A stretch of DNA of 64,000 bases from Gonocerus acuteangulatus (GCA_946811695.1 OX328125.1:45121345-45185344); one strand, 5' to 3'; numbered from the stretch's first letter, positions 44,970 through 57,980 are shown. The notes: generated by a model from the letters alone, not told the origin. Program-made: numbers and translations.

Positions 44970-47900
44970 ATGGTTCAATTAAGTTATTCTAGAATTTCTT
45001 TAAGACTTTTATCCAAGAGAAAGAAGCATTTACTCTTTCAACCCATTGTGAATATTTGCAACACTGGAGTAAGAGATAGTTGTCTGTTCAAACAAAGTTT
45101 ATTTTATGAAAAGAGTTCTTCTTTATCATTGCCATTCAAATCCAAACAGTTATTTTCTTCCCAAAGCCACCCATTCACTCAGGTTGACATTATCACACAT
45201 CATATAAAGAGTGGTGACTCTCTTTCTGCTGAAAGTCTAAATAATTTGAAGTCTGAAGTATTTTCAAGATATGGACAAATTAATGAAAGCAATTTTGATG
45301 CAATATATCTTGGGTTGTGTAGTAATGAGCGCGCGTTTTCTGTCGGAAATGCTTTTTTCCACTTTCTTTACAACCAAGGAAAATGCAATTTAGCCACTTT
45401 TGGAAAATATTTTAGATTGTGTTATGATTGTGCTGAAAAGTGCACAGAAAATGATAAGGCATTTGTTGTTTCATTGAGTAAGGATATTTTGTCAAAATAT
45501 AAAATTCTAGATTTCAGGACTTGCGAAAACCTTGCTCTTGGTTTATCCATTACCAGTAGTTGGAAGCTAGGCCTAGAACTTTTAGAAATGTGTAAATTTT
45601 CAGCAATACCCTCGACAAAAATGTATTCTGTTATTATTCAGTCAGCTTTTCGTAATAAAGAATTTGATATTGGTTGGCTTTTAATGCATGAAATGGCTGT
45701 AAATAACAGACGACTAGATGTAGAAATATTTAAAACATGGATGGAAGCTTCCTTTTCATCTGAAAGCTATTACAAAATGTTACATTTTCTCGAGCAATAT
45801 GATATTCATCCTACAGAAGACCTAGCTGATTTTTTTTTAAACTCTTTCAAGGAGATAAAGAAAAAAGTTCAACATTGTAAGGTTACGTTGATACATCCTA
45901 GGTAGGAACAATATTTTATTTTTAATTGATCCTTAAGTTGATCATTCTGCTTATGTTTATTGATTTCTATTTTATTATTTTAGTGGAAGATGTCAATCTT
46001 GTTTTAAGCAGTTAAAACCAATTGTCATAACTGATGAGGAATTCTGCAAATTGAAGGATGCTTTTTTAAATCCTGTTCTTTTGGGAAAGGACATTTTTCT
46101 AAAAACAGACCCAAAAGAAGTGAAGTCATTTTTGACATTTTTAGACAAAGTTGGTAAAGTTGATGTAGTAATGGATGGATTAAACATTGCTTATGTTAAA
46201 TACCATAAAATAAATAAAGCAGCTTCTGCCCAATTGGTAATAGTTTCATATATTTTAAGGTCATACTAGTTTTGCTTATTTTTTCACAAGACTTTTGCTC
46301 TGAATTTATGTATATTTCAGCTATGTGATGTTGTGCGTCATTTTATTGACCAATCGAAGAAAGTAATTGTGATTGGGAGGAAACACATGGATCACTGGCC
46401 TAAGGAAAAAATTAGCTTCCTTAAGAATAATTCCAGCCTCTTTCTTGCCGACAATGTGTAAGTTCATTATTAAAATAATGTAATACAGACTCCTTATTCT
46501 TTAAAGTATAGCAGGTGAAATAAAGAGCATAACACCAAGAATAGGCATATATGAGAAGAACTAAATTAATATAATAGGAATCCCAATATTGGAATTTTCT
46601 AAACAAAATTTAGGGGAGTTTATTTTTCCCCCTTCAGATTTGTCTCCTGTTATTAAAATGTGTGTCATTCATCAGCTGACTGAAAAACCGAATGCCACTC
46701 AATTTTTTCAGAGACTTTTTTTGTTAATACTTGTGTATATTCTATTGGTGAAAAGTGAAAAAAAAGTATATTATACTTCTAAAAGAAGAATAACAATCCC
46801 TGAAGAAGGAAAACACCTTTTAGGCAAGTAAAAGAACTAAAATTTGCAATATATAGTATAATCTGAAAATGCCTCTTCCTTGAATCCCTTAGGGGAAACT
46901 ATTCCTAATGGAACAGAACCATCAAGAAAACCAATCAACAACTACTAACATGACTAGTTTTGCTTGTGCAGTTAAATCTAAAATCATTCAAAACATAACC
47001 TCAAGGCCAAGTAAAGAACAGGGAATTCTATTCCCAGCTGTTAATAATATTCCCCTAGTCGAAGTACATCCTTGGTGTTGGTGAACTTATTGAACCAAAA
47101 AACATATTGTACGCTTCTCGAATCTCTAATCAAAGAATATCCTTGTTCCTTTCAAGCAAAAACTGTGTAGATAACTTCATTTCAACCCATAAAGGAATTA
47201 CCGTGGAAAATAATTTTATTGAAGCTAGGAGACTAGTTACTCCTTCAAAACGTCTAGTAATATCCAATGTTCCTCCCTTTATACCTAGTGATATTATTGT
47301 ACAAAAACTGCAAGACCAAGGGATTAAACTACTGTCTTCCATCACAGACTTACGTGGGGGGTTGAAGATAAAGGGATATGAACATATCCTCAGCCACAGG
47401 AGACACGTTTTCCTTCAGGACGAACATTTTAATTTGGTCCCTCCGACGATTCTCGTGGAATATGAAGGCACAAACTACCAACTATTTCTGGGAGGTGACG
47501 ATCCAAAATGCTTTCTTTGTGGAGCTGGATCACACCAAAGCTCACAGTGTCCTCTCAAAGACAATAAGCCGAGTGCCCTACAAACTAAAAGTCACAACCT
47601 AAATTCCGAAACTTCCTTTAATAAAAATAACCTCGTAACAGCTGATCAACAGAACATTAAAGCTTCTACCTCGAAAATAAATAAACCAAGTCCAAATTCT
47701 AAAACTGCTTCGTATCCTGCAGTATTTAGCCAGCACAACATGGACAAACCTACTGATCATCTCCCCAAAAATTTGCCAGTTAAAACATTGAATGAAAAAG
47801 TAACTAGGAGTGAACAAGAGCTTTCTGAGTCTGCTATTACTACCGATCCATCTAAAATCTCAGCCGAACACACTCTCTCTCAAGAACCAAACAGAGGAAT

Positions 47901-50900
47901 AAATGATAAAGAAAGCAATATTTTCCTGACACCTTCAAAAAAGTTGAATATTGAGGATGCCAAAATTGAACTTGAAACTAACGCTAATAAATATCCATTA
48001 CCATATGAAAAACTAGTCTCCTTACTAGAAATATCTGTATTTAAAAAGAACAAAATTGACTTTGTAAAATAATTCACAAAGGATATTGGCGGTTTGGTAG
48101 AAATGCTCGTCGGCTCTAGAAAATTCACTAAAAATTGAATTGCTAAAATCCGCATTATGAAACTAATAAAAGCCATCTCCAAAACACCTATTGACGGAGT
48201 AAACAACATATCGACTGAAGATAGTGATAACTTTTCTGATCATAATAATAAAGAAAATATTTAATTTTATATAGCGTAACATATGGCAGAATATATAAAG
48301 ATCATTCAATGGAACTGTAACGGCATGTATAAACATTACGAATACCTTCAATTACTACTTATCGAAAAAAATTCGTCTATTTGTTGCTTACAAGAAACTC
48401 ACTTACAACCAGCACAAACAACTCACTTCAGAAATTTTAAAACTTTTAGAAAGGACCATCTTAACTCAGAGTCGTCATGGGGCGGTGTGTGTATATTAGT
48501 AGACAACAAAATTCATACTAAAGAAATCAAATTAAAGTCACATTTAGAAGCCATAGCAGTTCAAGTATTTGTCCCCAATCCTTTAACAGTATGTAGCCTT
48601 TATATTTCGCCATCCCATAATTTCTGTAAAGAAGATCTACACAATTTACTAAATCAGCTGCCGAGGCCAGTACTGATCGTTGGAGATTTCAATGCTCACA
48701 GCCAATTATGGAAGTCACCCTTATGTGATTATCGCCATAGGGGTAAAGAAATAGAAAAATTCTTGGAAATCGAATCTTCTCTAACCCTTCTCAATGATGG
48801 ATCCCAAACACATCTTGATGCTAGAACTGGTAGATTCTCAGCAATTGACCTGTCAATAATGGATAATTTGCTTGCAGTCAAAACTACCTGGAAAGTGTTA
48901 GATGAATCATATGAAAGCGACCATTTTCCCGCTGAGATTAAGATTATGACAAATAGAAACGCTCAGTCATATGATTATACAAGATGGAATTTCCAAAAGG
49001 CCAATTGGGATTCATTCATGAACTATATAGATAATAACCTCAGTCTTTTTTCAGATGATTTAGGTATGTCTGTAGACTATCAAGTTAAAATATTTAATGA
49101 AATTATAACTAACGCAGTGAGCATGAATATTCCTAAAATAAAACCTTCAAGATGAGCTAGATTTACAAGATTTCAGGGCTTCTTCAAGTTCACCAAGAGT
49201 AAAAGGTTCATCCATTTCTGATGAAGGGTCATCATTTATTTTGAAAGGTAATTGTTCTAGAGCAGTTTTGAACAGCAGAAATTGTTGATCATAATTTTCA
49301 TCATTGGAAATGTCCGAAAAATGCTTGCCTAGAGCGTTCGCTATTTCAAAGTTGTCTGTTATTAAATTACAATATTAGACAACACTATATCCGGCATCGA
49401 ACTTAGAGGTAATTTAATAACAGACAACTTTGAAATAGCGAACGCTCTAGGCAAGCATTTTTCATGATGTAGTTTATGATCTCCGTCCAAGAGTATATTA
49501 CTCTGCATATGCAGATGATCTAGTCATTTTTGCAAGGGATAAATCTTTAGACGTTGTCAAATTAAAACTTCAAAAGTCTACCCAAAATCTTGAATCGTGG
49601 TGTGGACAATCTGGATTTAAATTTTCTGAGGAAAAAACAGCATGTATGCACTTCTGCAAAAAAAGGAGCTGCCAGACCAACCCGCCATTATATCTATTTG
49701 GATCCACTCTTCACTACACTGACTCGTACAAATACCTGGGTATATATCTAGATCAAAAGCTAAATTGGATAACACATTTAAAATACCTGAAACAAAAATG
49801 TCAAAAACGTTTAACTTTGTTGAAAATTCTGGTTAACACTAATTGGGGCTCCGACCGGAAAACATTATTACATCTTTATAAAACCACCATAAGAAGCAAA
49901 TTAGACTATGGATCAGTGGTTTATTCCTCCGCCAGTCCAACAGCCTTGAAAATACTGGATTCGATTCATAATAAGGGAATCAGAATATGTACTGGTGCTT
50001 TCCCAACATCGCCTACAGCTAGCATTCTTGCAGAAAGTGGTGAACCTCCGCACTACTTGAGAAGAGCGTATCTGTCGTTGGCTTACTACATCTCATTAAA
50101 AGCGAATAACAACCACCCAGAATTATTAACGGCAAGTAACATAGATTATCCTGGACGGCAACCAAATTCATTCATCTACAGAATATTTTGCTTAATTCAC
50201 AATTTTAATCTTAGACTTCCCACAGTTTTTCAAAATTCTTTTGTCTCAAAACCTCCCTGGAAAAATATCAATTTGGAAATCAACTTTTATCTATCTAGGC
50301 ATCCTAAAGAATCAACATCTAACCTTATATATGAAACGCTATATATAACTTATGAAATATAAAGATTATCAACAGATTTTTACGGATGCCTCTAAAAGTG
50401 ATTCAAAGGTAGGATGCATTGTACAAGAAAATTTCTGTTCAAAATTCAATCTCCATGAAACCAATAGCATTTTTTCCGGAGAAGCCTTTGCTATTTGGCA
50501 GGCATTGAAATTTACCAACATTATAGATAATTCAAAAAATTTTAATAATTACCGACTCATTAAAAGCTATTGAACGCAGAGACTCAAATAATCCCATAAT
50601 TCAAAAAATTGAGGAAGCCTGACTACACATGCAAGATAAAACTATTGCTCTAATCTGGGTCCCTTCTCACCGTAATATTGGTTTAAACAAGAAAGCAGAT
50701 GAGGAGGCGAATTCAGCTAGAGAACAGATTGAAGGGGTTACAGTCATTGAGGAAGCCTCAGCTCCAGATTTGAAGCATTTTGTCAAGAAGACAATACTCC
50801 ACTATTGGAATGAGGATTGGCTAAAAGTTAACAACCATCTCAGGCAGATAAAAGAGGATGTAAAGCTATGGACTACGTCAGAGTGACAGAATAGAACACA

Positions 50901-53237
50901 TCAAGTGATTCTCAGCAGACTACGCATTGGCCACACGAAATTGACGCATACATACTTGCTACGAGGCTTACACCCACTGACATGCGATGCTTACCATGAA
51001 ATACTGACTGTGGAACACATTATACTCTACTGTCCTGCATTTAGAAAGGAAAGAGAAGCCCACAGAATCCCGAATAGCCTTAAATAAGCTCTGAAGGATA
51101 ATTTTCAAGACACTCAAAATGTAATCAACTTCATCAAAGAAATAAAATTACAATTGTAAATAACACTCATTGACCTGCCAATGACTCTTCATGAGTAGAG
51201 GCAGACAAAATAAAATAAAAAATAAAATAAATAAAATGTGTGTATGTACAAGGCCACACGTCTTCTAATGCAACATCATTGCTGCCAGTAGGATTTAAGA
51301 AATATATTTGCTTCGAGAGAATAACTCTCTCCATTAAACATTTTGACTAGAAAGTTGAAGTTGTAAGAACAAATTTTCTATAATCCTTACTTATATTTCG
51401 TTCAAAACATTGCTTAAATTTTGAAAATTTAATGCACTAAGCACTCTGATATGGGCTCACAAATGGACTTGTTTGATTAGTAATTAATGAATAAAATCCT
51501 GAATGAACGTTGATTTTTTAAAGGAACATTTACAAATTTAAATGTGGATTTATTTTTCTTTTTGTGTTTTTATTATGTATTAATTTCTTTTAGGTGCTTT
51601 AATTTTGTTTAGCAAACGAACATAATTCTATGTTTAAATTTATTTACTTGCATTAGTGGTATATATTCTCATTTTATTAATTTTTCAGTTCCGCTGATGA
51701 TCCCTTACTTTTGTACGCTGCAATGAATAGCGGTTTGGGTACATTGTTTGTTTCCCGTGACCAAATGAGGGCACATAAATTTCTTTTGAAGCATTCAGAT
51801 TTAATGTCTATTTTCTCTCGATGGCAACAGAGACACCAGTTATACTTAAAATATGTAATGCCTGATGGAGCTGTGAAATTTGCTGTAAGTTCCTATAAAA
51901 ACCATTTAAAATAACAACAATTTAGTTAATATTAATATTCATTGCTGTTTATGGAAGCAAGGAATAAGCAATTGATTTTTTTTGTTTTATTTTACATTTT
52001 AAAGGCTGGTGGTATTAGACAATTTATAGTACTTAACAACAGATATGGGAGTAGAATCAAATATCACTTGAAGTGAAAGTTCAAGATAAAATAGCCCTTT
52101 CAATAAGCATTATTATATAATGATAATAAATTATTGTACTTCCAACTACCAAATTTATCTGAGCACACAATTTTGAGCGACAGTTTTACAATAGTGCCTT
52201 CCTAACTTTATTTTATAACATCATGCCTACTGAGTTTTATTGCAAGAAAATAAAAATAACATCTGCAAAATTAATAGTTTTGCACCCCCGTTCCTAATCT
52301 ACTAATTTGGTTTATTTTTACAACCCATCTTTCTCTTTAGAAACCCATGTAGTATATACCAAGTTTTGTTGCAATATAAGAAAAATGTTGACAGCTTGGG
52401 GCGCATTAGTTTTTAGTGTCCCCAGTGAATCACCCTCTCAGAAAGACTGAATATAGTGGTTAATGAACTTGTCCAGTCATTTGTTATGGGAATGCTATAG
52501 ACCAAGTTTTGTGGCTATAAAACAAATATTGTGTTAACCCTGTCCCTACTGCTCACCGCTGTAGCTGTTGAGGTGCGCCGTGTCCCAAAGCAGTCGAAAG
52601 GCGCCATGCATCCGGTATGGTTGACTGGTTTTGCTGACTTTTTCAGCAGTTTGGCTTTGGAGTTTTCAAGCGTAGTCTGGGGGAATCTTAAGCTATTTCT
52701 TTCACCTCTAGATGTTGGGGTAATTACCTTTTTCCGACAAGGTAGCTAGGGATACCTCGCTAGGTGCCCCTACTGTTTTCAGGATGATTTTTTCTTAATT
52801 TTTCCACAAATCTAAATTATTATAATAAAAAAATAGGTTATTTATTTATTTGCCTTCAATGATTACTAAAATATACCTATATAATACAAACATTTCATTC
52901 TTTATATTAAAAAATATTCTATAAAAAGCTTTATTGGAGAATAAAATTACATAATTCTAGCTGAATATTCTAACAAAAACAAAACAGTAATAATAAAGCT
53001 TCCGTTCAATTTTAAATGTTAATGGAGGGAATTATAAAATGAGTCAGGTAGAGGTGAAGACAAGAAATGCATCATAATAGGTGTTTGGAAGGTGTAGTGA
53101 GTTCGCTCTACTCCCCTAAGGAAAGGCTTAATAGATACACATCAATTTTAACAGGGCTCATTCTAGTAAGTAGGATTCATGAAGACATTTTTCAAAATTT
53201 GTTTCATGAGTGCAGCCTCAATAGCTACATTCCTTCG

Positions 53238-53310
<73 letters not shown>

Positions 53311-53656
53311 CACAAAATCGTTAGAAACTAATTGAAGATAAATTCTCAGTACAAAAATGATTATCTAATCTACATTTGCAAATGCTATAAAAATAATAAA
53401 GTTTAATATTAAATTAAATGGCGTAAAAATATAGTTTTTTTAATATTCATGACCTAAATGTACTATTTTATTTAATTTTGTTTTCCTTTTTAGTGTAATT
53501 ATTAATATTTTGTTTTTATTTTAGCCTCCATTATCATACCTGTTAAGTGTCCAGAAAACCCAACAGTCTATCTGGCATGTACCAATATCTTCTCCGATGG
53601 AAAATGTTCCTGCACATCTTGTAGCAAAAAATACTAAATGGTTATGTTTATCATGA
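44970..53656 (+). CDS. PRORP: Protein-only RNase P catalytic subunit (MRPP3), mitochondrial
   Basis: Five exons join in phase: 44970-45901, 45984-46236, 46321-46457, 51689-51884 and 53525-53656. They give 549 residues (human about 583). The N-terminus is Arg/Lys/Ser-rich (SYSRISLRLLSKRKKH), consistent with mitochondrial import, followed by a helical PPR-type region to about residue 300. The split zinc site is present: Cys314 and Cys317 (GRCQSCFK) with His524 (IWHVPI) and Cys547 (WLCLS). The NYN metallonuclease acidic residues are Asp375 (VVMDGLNIAY), Asp444/445 (SADDPLLLYAAM) and Asp465 (FVSRDQMRAH). The enzyme removes 5' leaders from mitochondrial pre-tRNAs with the TRMT10C/SDR5C1 complex. 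Intron 3 (5.2 kb) holds a whole LINE in the same orientation. Intact. Confidence 0.96.
46951..48263 (+). pseudogene. LINE ORF1 (gag-like, CCHC zinc knuckle)
   Basis: ATG at 46951 opens MTSFACAVKSKIIQNITSRP. A frameshift near 47060-47090 moves to the main frame (ELIEPKNILYASRISNQRIS, then RRLVTPSKRLVISNVPPFIP), which carries a zinc knuckle CFLCGAGSHQSSQC (about 47509-47550). The Ser/Thr/Asn-rich C-terminal third follows. In-frame stops at 48070 and 48136 interrupt what was probably an ORF ending at 48263. ORF1 proteins coat LINE RNA. Confidence 0.85.
48283..49155 (+). CDS. LINE ORF2 N-terminus: apurinic-type endonuclease domain
   Basis: MAEYIKIIQWNCNGMYKHYE starts the frame 20 bases after the ORF1 stop. 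The endonuclease motifs are in order: QWNCNG, CCLQETH, SLYISPS, LIVGDFNAHSQLW, FSAIDLSIMD and SDHFPAEI. The catalytic Glu (QETH), Asp/Asn (GDFNAH) and final SDH are all present, so the domain is intact. The frame ends at IPKIKPSR, exactly where the inverted segment begins. It nicks target DNA to prime reverse transcription. Confidence 0.93.
   Translation: MAEYIKIIQWNCNGMYKHYEYLQLLLIEKNSSICCLQETHLQPAQTTHFRNFKTFRKDHLNSESSWGGVCILVDNKIHTKEIKLKSHLEAIAVQVFVPNPLTVCSLYISPSHNFCKEDLHNLLNQLPRPVLIVGDFNAHSQLWKSPLCDYRHRGKEIEKFLEIESSLTLLNDGSQTHLDARTGRFSAIDLSIMDNLLAVKTTWKVLDESYESDHFPAEIKIMTNRNAQSYDYTRWNFQKANWDSFMNYIDNNLSLFSDDLGMSVDYQVKIFNEIITNAVSMNIPKIKPSR
49156..49463. repeat. Internal inversion with 54-bp perfect inverted repeat
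   Basis: Minus-strand translation of about 49378-49156 gives ITDNFEIANALGKHFSDISN then LEQLPFKINDDPSSEMDEPF, the linker and start of the RT domain, so this part is flipped. Its last 54 bases (49316-49369) reappear in the correct orientation at 49410-49463 and then jump directly to YSAYADDLVIF. The RT fingers and upper palm are missing. Confidence 0.9.
49464..51160 (+). pseudogene. LINE ORF2 C-terminus: RT (YADD) and RNase H
   Basis: The frame resumes VYDLRPRVYYSAYADDLVIF, holding the catalytic YADD. It continues through the RT thumb (YKYLGIYLDQKLNW, LDYGSVVYSSASPTALKIL) to 50362. RNase H follows from 50352: FTDASK (first Asp), FSGEAFAIWQAL (Glu), then after a frameshift near 50540 ITDSLKAIE (second Asp), WVPSH and NKKADEEAN. 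A TGA interrupts at about 50622 and another near 50884. The end carries RLRIGHTKLTHTYLLRG with CDAYHEILTVEHIILYC. Degraded but clearly Jockey/I-like with RNase H. Confidence 0.9.
51885..53524. other. PRORP intron 4, repeat fragments
   Basis: A segment at 52530-52790 (CACCGCTGTAGCTGTTGAGG ... GCTAGGTGCCCCTACTG) looks like a dispersed repeat of unknown class. A TA-linked repeat lies at 53100-53307: TTTAACAGGGCTCATTCTAG, GAAGACATTTTTCAAAATTT, GCAGCCTCAATAGCTACATT, then (TA)n. No exon is supported. Confidence 0.5.
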
Positions 53657-53681
53657 GATTCAAAGTTATAATGTGAAATTT

Positions 53682-53687
53682 TAATAA
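53682..53687 (+). terminator. PRORP polyadenylation signal AATAAA
   Basis: Canonical hexamer 26 bases after the PRORP stop. Confidence 0.6.
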
Positions 53688-54330
53688 AAGAGAACTGGGC
53701 TTTTTAAAGAGCTGTATGAAATGAGAAAATTACTCACTTCTTGGAACACTTTGCTAGAATTGAGTTTTGAAGAAAATAAAATCTTGATAAATTAGGCACA
53801 CAGATAAAAAAGGCATTCATCCAAGTCTGAAAATTTTGCAGAAAAGGAAAATATTACAATTTAAGTGATTATTTTTTTATCAATTATTAAAAACGTGTAC
53901 TTAAAGAACTTGTCTAATTGGCCAATATTTTTTTTACTTTTGTATTTGCCTTTATCACATTTTGTAAAGGACATTAGGGGGTCAAGAAACCAGAAACAAA
54001 AACTTGAAAATTAGCACATAGTAATATTTTTATTATAACATAAGCTTTATCAAGAAATTAAACAACAAAAATTATGTATTTTTTTATTTCAAAACCAAAA
54101 ATTATTCATCTTTATATATTTCCAAAAATGCACTACCTCTTTGGATTACTTGGACCCACAACCTGAAAAAAATTACTTTTGTTTCAGACAAAATAAACTA
54201 ATTATTGAGAAAAATTGTGGCCAGACTCTTGTTAATATCAAACATAGTGCTCCAAATCACTAATTTGTAGAAAAGGGATTTATCCTTTTTGAATATCTAT
54301 CTTTATGCACTTTTATGTGACATGGGAGGC

Positions 54331-54680
54331 GTGAGGTTAGCTCAGTGGTAGAGCACTCGAGTAATTTGCTGGAGGACCTATGTTCAAAACTCGAGCATAG
54401 GGTAAAGATTTTATCTTCTAGTGTCTAGTGAAGGTTGGATTCAGAGTCCCAGACCATCCCTAGGCCTTAATTAATTTATTAATGGATGACTGTAAAGGGG
54501 CAATCAGGCGGACAAACCATAATACCGACCACACTATCCCCCTAGTGTGCTCTATGGTCAAGAATCGGATATCTCTGCCCTTTTGGTCTGTTATGGGTTG
54601 TGAGGTATTTTCAATAATCAACCAATGTCAATATATTTTTTTATTAAATACATTAAAGACGTCAAAAACTACCTAAAAAA
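54331..54680 (+). mobile_element. tRNA-like repeat (second SINE type)
   Basis: GAGGTTAGCTCAGTGGTAGA and, 40 bases on, TATGTTCAAAACTCGAGCAT resemble A- and B-boxes of a different tRNA from the 33.3-kb SINE. The body continues AGTGTCTAGTGAAGG and GACCATCCCTAGG, then a stretch with GGGGCAATCAGGCGGAC. The anticodon arm is not well formed, so it is not a tRNA gene. Boundaries are uncertain. Confidence 0.5.
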
Positions 54681-55059
54681 ATGCCATTATGTACAACAAA
54701 CGTCTGTCCTCTGTAGGCCAGACAGTGGCAAATGGTTAACTTTTAAATGTTGCCATCATTTGTAAGTATTCTTGCCTTAAAACACATGTTATAAATGAAA
54801 TCAAAATATGTAATAAACTGGATTGAGTAATTTGAAAAAACAAACTTGCTAGAGTAGACTCTGGCTGCTAGGTAGTAAGGATAGAAAGCACAGCTTAGCA
54901 ACGAGCTGTTTAATATTATAAGTTGAGTTTTGTTGTTAATTTAAAATTGATGTTGAAGAATTAAATGCTGATAGTATGTTAGTTTTTATATAATATTAAA
55001 GACTCTAAATATGTTTGAAATTGAAAAAGTAAAAAAAATAAACAACAGTTAAGAAAATG

Positions 55060-56920
55060 TTCATCTTTACTTCCCTAGTTTTTTAAAGAATCTGATCTAT
55101 TAAGAGTTTTATCTGATTGACAAGTGTGATTTAGAAGTAAAATTTGGCTTACCTTATTCTTTACTAAATTCTGAGCAATGGGCAACAAGGGCATGCAATG
55201 GTGGTAAATTATTATAAAGCATCTTCCTTGGAGGATAGGAGAAAAGCAGAAGGGGGATTTCAATACAGGTAAGGAAGGAGAGTGTCGAATCGAAAGAGGG
55301 AGAGAGAGTTCCATAAGGAGGGGGTTCGAGAGATGAATGAACAGTCGAAGGACGCTGTTTTTTGAGTGGAAGGATAGAGATCGGAGGGACGGGAAAGGAC
55401 AGAGGATTTAAACTGAAGGTGGTTGTTGATTTAGGAAGGGAATTTAGAAGAAATGGTTTGGTAAAGAAAGGAACCTAGGAAGTATTGTCGTCGATTTAAT
55501 GGAAATAGCCATTTCAACTCGGAATACCGGTGAGAAATATGAGTATCCCTGGGAATATCGAGGATAAATCTGAGCTAAATGTTAACCGCTTAACCTGGGG
55601 AGGGCTCCCCAGTGAGACCTTCATACACTAGGCAACCCTTAGTCAAACTGGGGAAAGACAAGTGGGGATACTATAAGCTGATGTGTAGGAGGAAGGAGGA
55701 GGTGACGGGAACGGTTGAAGAGTTTAAGAGTGGTTATGGAGTGACGAGTAATTAGGGTTGTGATTTTTCCACGGCAGGGTTTGGTCGAAAACAAGGCAGA
55801 GGAGACATATTGAATAGGACTGGATCAATTATCAGGGAGAGATTTCAAGAGGGGAGCTGAGCCTATCAGTATTGCCATGGACTTTTGAACATTCATCTTT
55901 AACATGTTGGTCTTGGCTCAAGCTGAGATTCTGTCCAAGTCTTCTTGAATTTTTCTTGCTGCCTCAGGTAGTACAGAGAGAGAGGGAAGAAAGGTAGATT
56001 TTGGAATCATCGGCATACATGTGGAAGATGCATAAGAGGATAAAGGATGGGAGATCATTTATGTAGGCTGCAAACAGTGTTGGGGATAGAGAGGGTCGCT
56101 GAGCGACACCAGAGCCCAGTGTAAGGGAGGATGATTGGGGTTTGTTTGGAATGACTATGGATTGAAAGCGGTTAGAAATAAAGAATTGGAACCAGGTCAG
56201 AGCACTATTTGAGAAAGAGAAAGGTTGGAGTTTGAAAAGGAGTATATTATGGTCAATATAATCGAAGGCTTTATGAAAATCTAAAGGATAAAAATGGAAA
56301 TTCTCTTGAGATCAATAGCTGAGTAGAGGTCATGGGTAATGTTTAAGAGGGCGGATTGGTTGGAATATCATAGACGAAAGCCAGATTGATGGGATTTAAG
56401 CGGAGTTGTAGAAAGACGTATATTTGGGACGAGGCGTTCAAATGGTTTTGAAAGATTGGAAAGGATAAAAATAGGATGGGAATCGGCAGGAAATATTGGA
56501 TTGAGAATTTTGTTTAAGGGATGAACAAGGGCATTCTTCCAGGGAAAGATGGAGTGTTGCAAAGAGAAATTTTATATGTGGAGTAGGTGAGGTAGGATAA
56601 CAGGGAGGGAAAGTTAAATAAGTACCACTATTATACTATCCCAACCCTTAGACTTTGCGAGGAAGAGGCTACGAAGGATGTTCCAGAGTGTGTGGGAGTC
56701 TGAAGCTGAGGAGAGGGTGGTCTGGGGATACTGCGAACAAGCGTGGCGAAGGGTGGATTGCGTGAAGTTTCAGAGAGATTTGAAGGTTTTTAGAACCTCT
56801 GGGTGTCCAGTAAGGATTGATTGTCGCCTTGCTGCATCACGGCTTCTCGTCATCTCTTTAATTTCAGGAGTAAGCGGAAGTTGGGGGATGGCGAGTGAGG
56901 ATTTTATTGAAGCATAAAAA
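55060..56920 (-). pseudogene. Degenerate CR1/L2-like LINE reverse transcriptase
   Basis: Read on minus from 56900, fragments in shifting frames give MTRSRDAARRQSILTGHPEV, then FPWKNALVHPLNKILNPIFP, ADSHPIFILSNLSKPFERLV and HQSGFRL. These are followed by LDFHKAFDYIDHNILLFKLQ, GVAQRPSLSPTLFAAYINDL, FHMYADDSKIYLSS (YADD at 56017-56006) and finally RTPSLWNSLPLSFDSTLSF. The order matches a CR1/L2-type RT without RNase H. Several stops and the lack of an endonuclease part make it a dead, 5'-truncated copy. It is noticeably richer in G/C than its surroundings. It lies between PRORP and ACOX3. Confidence 0.88.
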
Positions 56921-57980
56921 GACAATTGTTTTAGCAATGTTTTATTTAGTTTATAAATCTCTTAATTTGAACAAGACAAATTAATTGTGAATTACATGAT
57001 GTTGCAGAATTATTTACTAGAAATAATTCTACTACCTACTGCACGGTTTAGAAGCTGTTTCAAGGAGAATTACATATTTTGTTATGGTAATAGCACTGAT
57101 TGACTTAATGAGAATTAAACTAATGGAAATATTTAAATCTTTAAATAATTTTAGTATAAAATGAGGTCTTCACCCCATTAAGGCATGAATACTCTGCCCC
57201 TAGGTTTGTCTGTTCGATTCTCTCAAGGAAAGAGGACATGCTTCTCCTCTATTTTATCTATAGTCTGTTCAGATAGATAGAAAAATTCAGTTGTGCATGC
57301 GCAAACGTTTCAGGGAACTCTCCCTTTCTGTTCGGCTATATTCAAAGCTTAATCATATGTAGACAATAGTCTAACTACCTCATTTAATCTGACATACTTA
57401 CATTTCACTTCATATTCTGGTGATTAAAAAAAACATTTATTCACATACAAAAGTATAAATAACATTTCATATTAAAACGTAATGAAAAATAAGTTTATAG
57501 TCTGGTAAAAAAGGAGTGGAAGCCTTCCCGTGAAATGGTTATAACAGAGGAATTATAGGCGAATTTGAAGACACTATAATTTGAATTGTTTTCAGCTTTA
57601 GCTTTGGCTATGTATTGATAAACATTTTACACTATCTCCTTTACCTACTATAACCCCGACCAGGTATAAATAAGACCCGGACTTAACTCTATCTTCATTC
57701 TCAGAAGGAACCCTGAGGAAGCCGACAGAATGTCTGGCAAAATGTTGGTTTATAATAATTTTACACAGGCATATCCAGAAGACTTTAAAACATTAAATTT
57801 AATGGACCGTGGAAGTCTACAAGAATTACTATCTCCCTTGTGAAATAATCTTCAATGAGAAATAATCTTCAATGTTGGCATAAGATTTTTAATGTTACAT
57901 TTTAAATACATAGTACAATTTGTATGTTTTGCCTTAAAAATTTAATTTGATTAAATTAATTATTATAAAAACATAAACCT
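56921..57980. other. Intergenic, 3' side of ACOX3
   Basis: No gene is recognised. CCTGAGGAAGCCGACAGAAT near 57710, followed by GGCAAAATGTTGG, is reminiscent of retroelement terminal motifs. A direct duplication GAAATAATCTTCAATG occurs at about 57842-57873. The ACOX3 3' UTR must lie at its right end. Confidence 0.35.

Larger units (their letters stand above)
46666..51231 (+). mobile_element. Near full-length Jockey/I-like LINE with 12-bp target duplication
   Basis: The element begins CATTCATCAGCTGACTG, like the TCATTC-type 5' ends of Jockey-group LINEs, and ends in an A-rich tail AAATAAAATAAATA. It is bracketed by TAAAATGTGTGT (46654-46665 and 51232-51243). At 4566 bp it contains a 5' leader, ORF1 with a CCHC knuckle, an AP endonuclease, the second half of the reverse transcriptase, and RNase H. 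The order is normal except for an internal inversion at about 49156-49463 with loss of the N-terminal and central RT. Several stops and frameshifts make it inactive. It is inserted sense in PRORP intron 3. Confidence 0.93.
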
